The notes under the pieces: generated by a model
What the model was told of the DNA's origin: nothing
Databases searched by the model: none
The model's input: only the letters and a program-made list of their open reading frames with translations
DNA from: Labilibacter marinus
Lineage (GTDB): Bacteria > Bacteroidota > Bacteroidia > Bacteroidales > Marinilabiliaceae
Direction of reading: 5' to 3'
NCBI RefSeq assembly: GCF_001659685.2
Contig: NZ_LXYE02000052.1
Span: forward strand, 1-64,000
DNA: 64,000 nt
Program-made: the position numbers and the translations under genes
Part shown: in pieces, positions 50,269 through 59,232 of the stretch
How positions within the stretch are numbered: the first letter of the stretch is position 1
How the letters are laid out: each line of letters starts with the position of its first letter

Positions 50269-50970
50269 ATGACAAAAGCTAAATTAGTAATATCCGCCTT
50301 TGCAGTTCTTATTGGACTTAACCTGTTTGCAGGTAATCAAAATACAGAAAGAGAAGTTCGTAAAGTAGAATCCTTTCATTCTGTTTCAGCTTCTTCGGGA
50401 GTGAATGTATACTTGACTCAAGGAGATCAAGTGAGTGTAGAAGTGGAAGCTTCCAAAGACCAAATTCATAGAATTATAACTGAGGTTGAAGGAGGAACGT
50501 TGAAGGTATACGTAAAAGGTAATTTTAGATGGAACGGAAAAGATGTACGTAAAGTATATGTGAGTGCACCGGAATATAAACATCTTAAAGCTAGTGGCGG
50601 CGCCGACATTAGAGGTAATTCACCCATCAAGGCAGACTTGCTAACGTTAAATTCAAACGGTGGTGGAGATATTTACCTTTCTGTAGCAACCACTACTTTG
50701 AAAATGAACTGTAGTGGTGGTGCTGATATTATGGTGGAGGGAACCACAGAAACAATGACTGCATCAGCTTCTGGAGGAGCCGATATTAATGCCAAAAAAC
50801 TCAAAGCAAAACATGTTACAGCTTCTGCCAGCGGTGGTGGAGATGTAGATGTTTATGCATCGGAATCGTTGACTGCTAAAGCCAGTGGTGGTGGTGATGT
50901 TAATTATACTGGTTCGCCAAAGGATAAAAAGATTAGCGAATCTGGTGGTGGTGATGTCTCTCGATTTTAA
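50269..50970 (+). CDS. Secreted GIN-domain (DUF2807) protein
   Basis: 233 residues, signal peptide (ending LNLFAG). Full GIN/head domain: VESFHSVSASSGVNVYLTQGDQ, then repeated short beta-strands punctuated by SGGADI and SGGGDV (seven SGG[AG]D-type turns from about 105 to 230). This beta-helix-like repeat is common in Bacteroidota envelope proteins. There is no lipobox, unlike the other GIN-domain protein of the window (14499-15257). Function unknown. Confidence 0.82.
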   Translation: MTKAKLVISAFAVLIGLNLFAGNQNTEREVRKVESFHSVSASSGVNVYLTQGDQVSVEVEASKDQIHRIITEVEGGTLKVYVKGNFRWNGKDVRKVYVSAPEYKHLKASGGADIRGNSPIKADLLTLNSNGGGDIYLSVATTTLKMNCSGGADIMVEGTTETMTASASGGADINAKKLKAKHVTASASGGGDVDVYASESLTAKASGGGDVNYTGSPKDKKISESGGGDVSRF

Positions 50971-50989
50971 TCTTCGCTAAAGTAAGAAG

Positions 50990-51029
50990 CAAAAAAAATG
51001 TGTATCTCTAATTAAAAAGAGATACACAT
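50990..51029 (-). terminator. Terminator between convergent genes
   Basis: Perfect 12-bp arms ATGTGTATCTCT (50998-51009) and its complement (51018-51029) with an 8-base loop. The minus strand continues with TTTTTTTT, making it an effective terminator for the gene at 51078-51704. Confidence 0.88.
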
Positions 51030-51077
51030 ATATAATAAAGTTTGTTGGGGGATATAAACTTTCTAATTTCCTGCAGA

Positions 51078-51704
51078 CTACTTCTGGAACTCATAGCTAT
51101 ACTTTGAATCTCCTGAGTTAATACTTACAGTATACTGCCCGATTGGTAAAGCAGAGATATCAAATTTTCCTGAGTAAGTAGAGTTTCCTTCAACGCTTTT
51201 TACAAATACATCTTCGCGGTTAGAATCAGCAATTGAAATACCAAAAGAGTTACTTCCAAAAGTAATGTGACTTACGTAAAGTGTGTTTTCAACAAGGTTA
51301 AAGAATGCTCTTAATTCCTCTTCGCTAACTTCTTGTTTTGGTGTAACTAATTTATGATTCTTAATAATAAAGGTCTCAGTTAAATCATCGCTACCATTTA
51401 CTTTAAGAATAGCTCTGTAAGTTCCGTCTTCTGCATGAGCAAAGTCAAGTACTTTTTGAGATAAACCATCTTTTTTAACCCACTCTTTGTAATAAACTTC
51501 GCCATTGTCATCAACAATTTTAAAAACCGCTGTTTTATCTGTTTTGTTAGATAATGAGATTACTGAATAATCAGTATTTAAATAAGGAGCTATTTGCATA
51601 TCGCTTTTTCCTTTTTCACCTTCACCTGCAAATGCTACTGAACCTAATACAAAAACAAACATTACTCCCAATGCTAGTCTTTTTACAAAATTTGTTGTTT
51701 TCAT
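51078..51704 (-). CDS. Secreted protein of unknown function, beta-rich
   Basis: 208 residues with a signal peptide (AFAGEG). It has two Ig/Fn3-like patterns: ISLSNKTDKTAVFKIVDDNGEVYYKEWVKKDG...GTYRAILKVN, and FGISIADSNREDVFVKSVEGNSTYSGKFDISALPIGQYTVSI. The last pattern resembles the DUF3244-like/type IX-like sheet but lacks the sorting signature. A promoter (TTTG, TACTTTTG at 51765-51798, minus strand) and a strong terminator show it is an independent transcription unit. I do not recognise the family with certainty. Confidence 0.7.
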   Translation of the reverse strand: MKTTNFVKRLALGVMFVFVLGSVAFAGEGEKGKSDMQIAPYLNTDYSVISLSNKTDKTAVFKIVDDNGEVYYKEWVKKDGLSQKVLDFAHAEDGTYRAILKVNGSDDLTETFIIKNHKLVTPKQEVSEEELRAFFNLVENTLYVSHITFGSNSFGISIADSNREDVFVKSVEGNSTYSGKFDISALPIGQYTVSINSGDSKYSYEFQK

Positions 51705-52105
51705 TATATATGATTTTTATTTATTAAACTTGTTTGTGTCAAGCATTACTTCCGTTTGACATTTCAAAAGTAGATATTCAGTTTGAGGTGATTGCAAAAT
51801 AAGGGGGTGTGGACTAGTGCTTTTAATTTTATTTAAGGGATTAAGATAAAAACGTCCTTAATTAATAAAAAGGAAACATACAGATAACATTAAATTAACA
51901 TTGAGAACAGAGATTAACAAAACGGCCTAGTTTTAACAAATGATTAGAGATTCAACTTTAAGTTGTTAAAAATTTAGGGGCATTTGTTCAAAATGTTAAT
52001 GAGTGTTGGAAGAAAGCCTTAATATTTGTAGTTATATTGTTACAATTAATTAATTTTCATGTTTTAAACCCCTGTTTATAAATTAACACAAACCATACGT
52101 TCCTC
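51705..52105. other. Intergenic region between divergent genes
   Basis: 401 bases. It contains the minus-strand promoter at 51765-51798 (TTTG, 22 bases, TACTTTTG) and an AT-rich stretch with no other identifiable element. The promoter of the hydrolase gene was not located with certainty. Confidence 0.45.
51765..51798 (-). promoter_or_regulatory. Promoter of the secreted beta-rich protein gene
   Basis: TACTTTTG (-7, 51765-51772) fits TAnnTTTG exactly; TTTG (-33, 51795-51798) lies 22 bases upstream, slightly more than typical. Confidence 0.5.
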
Positions 52106-53035
52106 ATGAAAAAGATATTCTTAAGCTTTTGTATCGCCCTATTATTTAGTTTTTCTGCTATAGCACAAAACGAAGTAAGCTTAAACACTTCCAAAGGCGA
52201 TTTAAAAGGCACGCTACTGATTCCTGAGAAAGCAAAACAACCTCCATTGGTAATTATTATTGCAGGTTCGGGTCCAACCGATAGAAATGGTAATAATCCT
52301 ATGATGATGAATAACTCCCTAAAAATGTTGGCAGAGGGACTAATGGATAAAGGGATTGCTAGTTTAAGGTTTGATAAAAGAGGAGTGGCAGCAAGTAAAG
52401 ACGCTGTAATTACCGAAAAAGATTTAAGGTTTGAGGATTTTGTAAAAGATGCCTCGGCATGGGTGGATAAATATAAAAGCGATGAACGCTTTGGAGATAT
52501 ATTGATAGCTGGGCATAGTGAGGGCTCGTTAATAGGAATGTTAAGCGCACAAAATAAAGAGGTTGATAAATTTATTTCCTTGGCAGGAATTGGAGGTATG
52601 GCTTCAAATACTATAAGCAAACAAGTAGCAAGTCAGGCACCTATGTTATCTGCCCAAGTAGATACTATATTAGTGGATTTAGAAAATGGACAAACTGTAG
52701 ATTCAATACCGCCCATGCTGTTTAATTTATTCCGTGCTTCCGTTCAGCCTTATCTCATTTCTTGGTTTAAATATAATCCTTCTAAAGAGCTTGCTAAATT
52801 AAATAAGCCTGTTTTAATTGTTCAGGGAACTACAGATTTACAGGTTGACGTGAAAGATGCAGAAATGCTTTACCAGGCACAACCTAAGGCGCAAATAGCC
52901 ATTATTGAAGGAATGAATCATATATTAAAGCCTGCTGAGTTAGATAGAATGAAGAACATGCAGACATACAGCAAAGCAAATTTAGCCTTGCATCCAGAAT
53001 TACTGCCAATAATTGTTAGTTTTGTTTTAAACTAA
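52106..53035 (+). CDS. Secreted alpha/beta-hydrolase
   Basis: 309 residues with signal peptide 1-20 (ending AIAQN). The alpha/beta-hydrolase fold shows the oxyanion region PPLVIIIAGSGPTDRNGNNP, nucleophile elbow AGHSEGS (S138), acid in QGTTDLQVDV (about 253) and His in GMNHILK (about 278). Periplasmic or surface esterase/peptidase-like hydrolases of this length are frequent in Bacteroidota, but the substrate is unknown. Linked by 7 bases to the FkbM methyltransferase gene. Confidence 0.9.
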   Translation: MKKIFLSFCIALLFSFSAIAQNEVSLNTSKGDLKGTLLIPEKAKQPPLVIIIAGSGPTDRNGNNPMMMNNSLKMLAEGLMDKGIASLRFDKRGVAASKDAVITEKDLRFEDFVKDASAWVDKYKSDERFGDILIAGHSEGSLIGMLSAQNKEVDKFISLAGIGGMASNTISKQVASQAPMLSAQVDTILVDLENGQTVDSIPPMLFNLFRASVQPYLISWFKYNPSKELAKLNKPVLIVQGTTDLQVDVKDAEMLYQAQPKAQIAIIEGMNHILKPAELDRMKNMQTYSKANLALHPELLPIIVSFVLN

Positions 53036-53042
53036 TCGGAGC

Positions 53043-53729
53043 ATGAATTCAAAACTTACACGTTTATACTTTATATTAAAAGGAAAATATAGTCATATTA
53101 AAAGGTCGGCACGAGTACCTAAAAAGTGGTATGGAAACAGAGGTGGCGGTTTTTATGTGGCACATCGTTTATTAAATCCAGATTCTATAGTGTACTCTTT
53201 TGGTGTTGGAGAGGATATTACCTTCGACCGTAAGATGATTGAAGAGCACGGTTGCAAAGTGTTTGCATTTGACCCTACCCCAAAGTCTATCAATTGGTGC
53301 AAAAAACAAGAATTACCTAAGGAATTTTCTTTGAATGAATATGGAATAGCTCAAGAGTCGGGTACCATGCAATTTCATCTACCTAAAAACAAAGAACATG
53401 TTTCGGGCAGTCTGCATCAGAATAATGCGGTTTCAGATACGGATATGATTGATGTACAAATGAAGTCATTTATTGATATTACTCAGGAGCTAGGACACAC
53501 ATGCATCGATTTTTTAAAGATGGATATTGAAGGTGCCGAGTACGATGTAATTGATGGCGTTTTGAATGCCAACATTGATATTAAACAAATAGCCATTGAG
53601 TTTCATGAGCGTTTCTTTGAAGATGGAAAACAAAGAACCATTGAGTTAATTGAAAAAATGAAAGCCAAGGATTATCATATATTTGGTATCTCCGATATTT
53701 TTGAAGAAGTGTCTTTTATTAAAAAGTAA
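53043..53729 (+). CDS. FkbM-family methyltransferase
   Basis: 228 residues, SAM-dependent. Motifs: SIVYSFGVGEDITFD (motif I region), KVFAFDPTPKSINW, FLKMDIEGAEYDVIDG (FkbM signature) and IKQIAIEFHERFF. Family members methylate O- or N- groups of sugars, antibiotics and other small acceptors. The neighbours (hydrolase, CAP protein) do not identify the substrate. No signal peptide, so it acts in the cytosol. Confidence 0.85.
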   Translation: MNSKLTRLYFILKGKYSHIKRSARVPKKWYGNRGGGFYVAHRLLNPDSIVYSFGVGEDITFDRKMIEEHGCKVFAFDPTPKSINWCKKQELPKEFSLNEYGIAQESGTMQFHLPKNKEHVSGSLHQNNAVSDTDMIDVQMKSFIDITQELGHTCIDFLKMDIEGAEYDVIDGVLNANIDIKQIAIEFHERFFEDGKQRTIELIEKMKAKDYHIFGISDIFEEVSFIKK

Positions 53730-53761
53730 TTGATTTCTCTACCTTCCCAAACATCACATTA

Positions 53762-56056
53762 ATGAGGACTCTATTTATTGTTTGCTTACTGTTAATAAAG
53801 GTAAGTGTTATGGCTCAGTTATCTACGCACGAACAAAATTACCTTTCCGATGCACTTTTTAATAAGGTAAATGAATTACGAGTTAGCAAAAAACTGGAAG
53901 TGTTGACTGAGGATAGCAACCTTATTAAAGCTGCTCAACTTCATTCAAGCTATATGGCTCGGGTAAATCGCCTCTCGCATAAAGAATCATCATCAAAGCT
54001 TCGTACGCCAAGTTTACGAGTAAAGAAATTTGCCAGCAATTTTGAACTCGTAGGAGAAAATATTCTATACGTACAAAATAAGAAGAAGCACCTAAAGGAT
54101 GATATGATGGATGCTTTGGCTCAAGAAATGTTTACTGGTTGGAAAGAATCTCCTGGCCATTATGCTAATATGACCCACCCCAATTATGAGTTAGGTGGAT
54201 TTGGTTTTGCTCGAAGTACGCGAGGGATGTTATATGCCACCCATGTTATGGCTACTAAAGGAATTGTTATTAACGGACAGAAATCGGATAATGCGTTTGG
54301 AGTAAAGCCTGCAGATAACAGCTGTAATAAGTTTCTGCAATCGAGGGATAATTTTGTGATTAATATGGGTAACTCATTACAAACCTATGGAAACAAGGTA
54401 GAGATGTATTACCATTCCAAAAGTTTGATTGATGAGATGATACCCAATGCCAAAGATGGTATTGCCATTGATTTGGTTACTCGCGACCAGTTTACATGCA
54501 AAAGTGAAAATATCATCGACTTTTCTCCTGTGTATGATGGCGTAATGCTGAAACCTGTTTACAGAGATGAGTTGTTTAAAAATAATACCGCAGAAAGTAA
54601 ATTTAGATTTATTTCAGAAGTAGGTACCATTCCTGATGAGTTTCATGAAAAAGACTATAAGCCTAATTTGATATATATTATTAATGGAAAAGTATGTAGA
54701 TATAATCAACCCATAACTATCCCTCGTGGCCGATATTCTTTGCAAGAGATAGAACCCCGAATTATGCACTCCAAACAATACCCTTTATTAAAATGGGGCA
54801 TTGTTAATAGCGAAACCATGTATTTTGATTTTGATAGAGGTATGACTTCCCCTGTTAGAGAAAATGAAAGCCTTGCTTTAGAGGGAAAGCTAAAAGAAGT
54901 TGAAATAGTTAGTTATAGTTCTATTGAGGGTGATTCTGTTAAAAACAGCATACTGCAGCAAGAAAGAGCATCCTACATTAAAAACTATTTAAAAGATTTA
55001 TTCGGTTCTGATAACGTACCGACTACAGTAAAAGCCAAGGAAAACTGGGAGACGATGGATTTTCAGTTGGAACTTATGGCTTTAAATGATATGCGAAAAA
55101 AGAGCCATGAAGAGCTACGAAAATTTGTGAGTATAGATACCCTTCATAATTGGGACTCTCTTTTGTATATTCAACGCAGGTCATACGCTACCATATTTTA
55201 CGAAGGCAAGTTAAATCCTTCCGATAGTTTGTATTATCAACAGAATTTCCATTCGGGTATCCATAAATCAAACGTTGGTATAAGCAATCGAGCATTGGCC
55301 GAAATTTATAAAAACAATAGTCTTCATTTCTATTTGTTCCATCCGTCGGAAATGGAATTTATTTTATCTAAACCTGAATTGGTGCAGAATACGGCTGCCA
55401 TTTTATCTAAAATATATGATTTTGATTTAGAGCAGAGCGTTTTGTTTTTACGACATTGGCTCAACCATCCAGACGATTTAACCCAAGATGCTAAATACAA
55501 TTTAAGCATTTTATATTGTCAGGTAGTCTCTTACATATTGCACGATTGGGATGTGAGTAACAAAGTGTTTGAGAAAATTGTGAACCCGCATAAAATTGAA
55601 GATATCATTAGCGAATTTCAGGGCATCCAGGCTTTTAATCAATTGATTTTAAATTATCACTTAACTGCCATAAAGTATTTTGGACAGAATAATGACGCTA
55701 AGGGACTAAACTATTCATTCGGTTTCATAGAGAAATATTTTAAACAAATGGCACTTGATATACAGGATGAAATAGATTTGTGTTTGTTTTATAATAGTTG
55801 GAGTCGATATGATTTAACCATTGAAATGCTTTTAAAGCGATCTAAGCAAAAGGGATTTAATGAGGAGGCGGCCTTTATTCTAGCTCAAACCAGTATGGCC
55901 TATCCATCCCGACTAAAAGAGGAGGAGTTAAATAAGATAATGAGTCGCGCATTTCGCTTTAATAAAAAACGTTGGTGCACGTGGGTAGATCTTAATTTTC
56001 AGAACTTAAGGTATCCTAAGATGAAAGAAATTTATTGTAAAGAATGCAACAAGTAA
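53762..56056 (+). CDS. CAP-domain protein with an OmpA-like segment
   Basis: 764 residues, signal peptide 1-18. Residues about 30-170 form a CAP (SCP/PR1) domain: LFNKVNELRVSKKLEVL, HSSYMARVNRLSHKES, VGENI, FTGWKESPGHYANMTHPNYELGGFGFAR and THVMATK. The central region about 360-435 has an OmpA-like pattern: YFDFDRGMTSPVRENE, VEIVSYSSIEGDSVKNSILQQERASYIKNYL. The C-terminal 330 residues are helical with TPR-like repeats. This combination is unusual; peptidoglycan attachment through the OmpA-like part is inferred. Confidence 0.78.
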   Translation: MRTLFIVCLLLIKVSVMAQLSTHEQNYLSDALFNKVNELRVSKKLEVLTEDSNLIKAAQLHSSYMARVNRLSHKESSSKLRTPSLRVKKFASNFELVGENILYVQNKKKHLKDDMMDALAQEMFTGWKESPGHYANMTHPNYELGGFGFARSTRGMLYATHVMATKGIVINGQKSDNAFGVKPADNSCNKFLQSRDNFVINMGNSLQTYGNKVEMYYHSKSLIDEMIPNAKDGIAIDLVTRDQFTCKSENIIDFSPVYDGVMLKPVYRDELFKNNTAESKFRFISEVGTIPDEFHEKDYKPNLIYIINGKVCRYNQPITIPRGRYSLQEIEPRIMHSKQYPLLKWGIVNSETMYFDFDRGMTSPVRENESLALEGKLKEVEIVSYSSIEGDSVKNSILQQERASYIKNYLKDLFGSDNVPTTVKAKENWETMDFQLELMALNDMRKKSHEELRKFVSIDTLHNWDSLLYIQRRSYATIFYEGKLNPSDSLYYQQNFHSGIHKSNVGISNRALAEIYKNNSLHFYLFHPSEMEFILSKPELVQNTAAILSKIYDFDLEQSVLFLRHWLNHPDDLTQDAKYNLSILYCQVVSYILHDWDVSNKVFEKIVNPHKIEDIISEFQGIQAFNQLILNYHLTAIKYFGQNNDAKGLNYSFGFIEKYFKQMALDIQDEIDLCLFYNSWSRYDLTIEMLLKRSKQKGFNEEAAFILAQTSMAYPSRLKEEELNKIMSRAFRFNKKRWCTWVDLNFQNLRYPKMKEIYCKECNK

Positions 56057-56141
56057 TATCGCATGAACTAATTTTCATTGCGTTTCAAGTAAACTATCCG
56101 TAATTTGCTATCTTCCGAAATTAAAACAGGAATATTAATAT

Positions 56142-58082
56142 ATGATTAAGCGTATTATATCGGTTTTCATCTTGATGTGTTTTTGCGTATTATGTTTTGA
56201 TCAGAGCGTTTTGTTAAGCGCTACTTCATCACAGGATATCACGAATATAAAAAGCAAAAAACGCATTCTTGTTTTGCATGCATACCATCCAGGTTTTCAT
56301 TGGACGGATAGAATTATGGATGGTATTAAGCAAGGTTTTAAAGATAGAGATGATGTGCTTTTGTATGTTAATTATATGGATACCAAAACAGTGTCCGACA
56401 GTATTTATTTTAAGCAGTATAAAGAGCAATTAAAACATAAATATGAAAAGATAAAGTTTGATGCTATTATCTCGTCAGACGATCATGCACTCAACTTTTT
56501 AGTTCAATATAAGCAAGAACTCTTCCCCAATGTACCAGTAGCTTTTTGTGGCATTAACGATTTTGTAGAAGATCGTTTAGTTTTAGAAAAGGATTATACA
56601 GGAATCTACGAATCCTATGATATTGAAGGAACTGTAGATATGGTTTTACAGAATCATCCAAAAGCAAAAAACATTGCATTTATCTCAGATAGTACCTTAT
56701 CGGGAATTAAATTCTTAAATAAAATACAACGTGTTAAAAAGTATGAGGATACTGATTTAAAGATTAGTTACCTCACAAACTTGTCTCCTGAAAAATTAAA
56801 GGAGCAATTAAATAGCTTAGCTAAAAACACCGTTGTTATCTGGTCCATGTATTTACGAATGCCAGATGAAACCGTTTTTTCGCCAGAGGAAAGTATAGAT
56901 TTAGTAACCAGTTTTACGAGCTTGCCTGTATATTGTGTTTGGGATGTAGTAGGAATGGGTGTGGTTGGAGGTAAAGTAACAAGTCCGCAATTTCAAGGGC
57001 AAGAGTCTGCTCAATTGGTTAGCTCATTTTTAAACGGAACAAAGGCTAAGGACATTCCGATTAAAAATAGCCCGATGATTTTTAAATTTGACGAGCAACA
57101 ATTAATCAAATTTAATATTGATAAAGATGTTCTACCTAAAAACCGTGTCATCATAAACCAGAATATTTCAGTTTTTGTGACCCATAAGAATACCTTTATG
57201 AGTATGGGCGTTGTGTTTGCGGCTCTTGTAGTCGTTATACTGCTATTACTCTATTCTATTAGACGAAGGAAAGTAGCAGAGGAAAAGCTGCAGGCCAGTT
57301 ACGACGAATTGATTATAACAGATGAGGTATTGCGAGAAACAAACCTACTATTGGCAGAAGCAAAGAATAAAGCGGAAAAGAGTGATAAACTAAAATCCGT
57401 TTTCTTGGCAAACCTAAGTCACGAAATTAGAACGCCCATGAACGGCATTATGGGATTTGCGGATTTATTAAAGCATGAAAACCTACCACAACCGTTGCAG
57501 CAAGAATATATTCAAGTAGTTGAAAATAGTGGAAAACGAATGCTCTCTATTATAGAAGAGTTGGTAGATATTTCAAAGATTGAGGCTGGGCTGGTAGAGG
57601 TGCATGCTAAGGCAGTTAAATTAAATCAGATTCTGGATGGCATCTTCAATTTTTTTCATTTAACCGCCAAAAGTAAGAAGCTGGAATTTAACCTGCATAA
57701 AGGCTTAAACGACTTGGAGGCACATATATTAATGGATACGGTTAAGGTGGAGCAGATTTTAATGAATCTGATAAAAAATGCCATGAAGTTTACTAAAGAG
57801 GGCGGGGTTAAATTTGGCTACGACATGGATGATGCTAAATTGATGTTTTATGTAACGGATACTGGTATAGGTATTAGTGAGGAGGCGATGAAAGTTATTT
57901 TTGAACGCTTCCGAAAAGTAGAAGATCACACCTTAGCTTATGAGGAAGGAATAGGTTTGGGCTTAGCTATTTCAAAATCGTTTGTAGAAATGATGGGTGG
58001 TAAAATATGGCTTGAATCGCAGTCTGACGTTGGTACTACATTTTACTTTCAATTGCCATATGTTCCTGCAATTGCTCATTAG
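56142..58082 (+). CDS. Sensor histidine kinase with an ABC substrate-binding-like sensor
   Basis: 646 residues. The N-terminal 345 residues form an exported ABC_sub_bind-like domain (KKRILVLHAYHPGFHWTDRIMDGIKQG, DAIISSDDHALNFL, VAFCGINDF, YCVWDVVGMGVVGG). One membrane helix lies at about 353-373 and a short coiled-coil at about 376-415. The HisKA domain has SHEIRTPMNGIMGFADLL (phospho-His H427). HATPase_c has NLIKNAMKFT (N box), DTGIGIS and GIGLGLAI. There is no receiver domain and no response-regulator gene nearby. The ligand cannot be read from sequence. Confidence 0.9.
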   Translation: MIKRIISVFILMCFCVLCFDQSVLLSATSSQDITNIKSKKRILVLHAYHPGFHWTDRIMDGIKQGFKDRDDVLLYVNYMDTKTVSDSIYFKQYKEQLKHKYEKIKFDAIISSDDHALNFLVQYKQELFPNVPVAFCGINDFVEDRLVLEKDYTGIYESYDIEGTVDMVLQNHPKAKNIAFISDSTLSGIKFLNKIQRVKKYEDTDLKISYLTNLSPEKLKEQLNSLAKNTVVIWSMYLRMPDETVFSPEESIDLVTSFTSLPVYCVWDVVGMGVVGGKVTSPQFQGQESAQLVSSFLNGTKAKDIPIKNSPMIFKFDEQQLIKFNIDKDVLPKNRVIINQNISVFVTHKNTFMSMGVVFAALVVVILLLLYSIRRRKVAEEKLQASYDELIITDEVLRETNLLLAEAKNKAEKSDKLKSVFLANLSHEIRTPMNGIMGFADLLKHENLPQPLQQEYIQVVENSGKRMLSIIEELVDISKIEAGLVEVHAKAVKLNQILDGIFNFFHLTAKSKKLEFNLHKGLNDLEAHILMDTVKVEQILMNLIKNAMKFTKEGGVKFGYDMDDAKLMFYVTDTGIGISEEAMKVIFERFRKVEDHTLAYEEGIGLGLAISKSFVEMMGGKIWLESQSDVGTTFYFQLPYVPAIAH

Positions 58083-58125
58083 CTAAGTATATTCTTATAC
58101 CTTTGCAGGGCAAAAAGGTAATTTC

Positions 58126-59085
58126 ATGTTTCAAACTTTATTTTTAAATGTTTTTACGGTTTTCCTGATGATCATCCCAGGTTATCTTCTCATTCGTAAA
58201 AATATTATTAGCGAGGCTACACTTAAAGATCTTAGTCAGATTATTATTAAGGTGTTGTACCCTGCGCTAATTTTTAGTTCTATTACCAAAGGGTATAGTA
58301 TTGAAAAAGTGCTTGAGTCGTGGCAATTACCTGTGTCTGTTTTTATTTTATGTGTTATTGGTTATGTGGTAGGGCTGATATTCTTAGGTTTCTTTAAGCA
58401 CAAAGATTTACAAAGGCGTAAGGCTATTTTGTTTCAGATGACCATCAATAATTTTTCGTTTTTACCTTTGGCTATAATAGCCAAGTTATACGACGAGCAA
58501 CATATGGCTGCACTGATATTATCTACCTTGGGTGCAGAAATTTCGGTATGGACCATTGGTATGTCTATCCTAAACAAAAAGGAGGAAGGTTTTAAGCTCG
58601 AAAACTTGAAACACCTTTTATCTCCTCCCTTAATTAGTATTTACTTTTCTTTAGTAGTGTTATTAATATTGCATTATTTTAATCTCACCTTACCTGAAGT
58701 ATTAGAGAAAAGTGTATTTATTAATTACACCCAAAAAACCATTTACCAATTAGGACAGGCTGCTATTCCTATTTCTTTAATTATGGTAGGTGGACGAATG
58801 GGCAAAATAAAGTTTAAGGAGTTATTGCAGGTTGACTACTGGTCGGTGATGTTATTTCGCCTTTTGATTATTCCCTTATTAGGAGTAGTTATTCTCCAAT
58901 ATTTGTTTCCATCCCATCCGTATTTAAACGTCATGTTAATTGTTGCTGTAATGCCCAACTCTATATCTAGCTTAGTATTGGGTGAGCTATACGGAGCCGA
59001 TCAAAAACTCATGAGCGGTACTGTTTTACTATCTCATCTTATCTCTTTAATAACCATACCGCTTTGGTTATTGTTTTTGTTGTGA
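58126..59085 (+). CDS. AEC-family transporter
   Basis: 319 residues with about 10 membrane segments. The auxin-efflux-carrier (AEC) fold shows the GYLLIRKNIISEATLKDLSQIIIKVLYPALIF start, SFLPLAIIAKL, and the second repeat QAAIPISLIMVGGRMGKI with VAVMPNSISSLVLGELYGAD. Members move malate, malonate and other organic acids in bacteria; the substrate is unknown here. It follows the sensor kinase by 43 bases, so it could be that kinase's target pathway. Confidence 0.85.
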   Translation: MFQTLFLNVFTVFLMIIPGYLLIRKNIISEATLKDLSQIIIKVLYPALIFSSITKGYSIEKVLESWQLPVSVFILCVIGYVVGLIFLGFFKHKDLQRRKAILFQMTINNFSFLPLAIIAKLYDEQHMAALILSTLGAEISVWTIGMSILNKKEEGFKLENLKHLLSPPLISIYFSLVVLLILHYFNLTLPEVLEKSVFINYTQKTIYQLGQAAIPISLIMVGGRMGKIKFKELLQVDYWSVMLFRLLIIPLLGVVILQYLFPSHPYLNVMLIVAVMPNSISSLVLGELYGADQKLMSGTVLLSHLISLITIPLWLLFLL

Positions 59086-59116
59086 TATACGAACATAGTG
59101 TAAATATACATGCAGA

Positions 59117-59146
59117 CTTCCCCTTGCTCATAAAAACAAAGGGAAG
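59117..59146. terminator. Weak hairpin between convergent genes
   Basis: Arms CTTCCCCTTG (59117-59126) and CAAAGGGAAG (59137-59146), one mismatch, between the transporter and sulfatase genes. No T-run directly follows. Confidence 0.35.
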
Positions 59147-59232
59147 CCTATTTAGGATATAGTTTTTTCGTGTTCAGTATCTAGGAAGTATCACGATTAG
59201 CGTTTCGTCCTTCTCCATAAGCACCAAAACGC

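Noticed and set aside
52057-52620. 187-codon minus-strand frame opposite the alpha/beta-hydrolase
   Set aside because: It is the antisense shadow of a gene with an intact catalytic triad and signal peptide.
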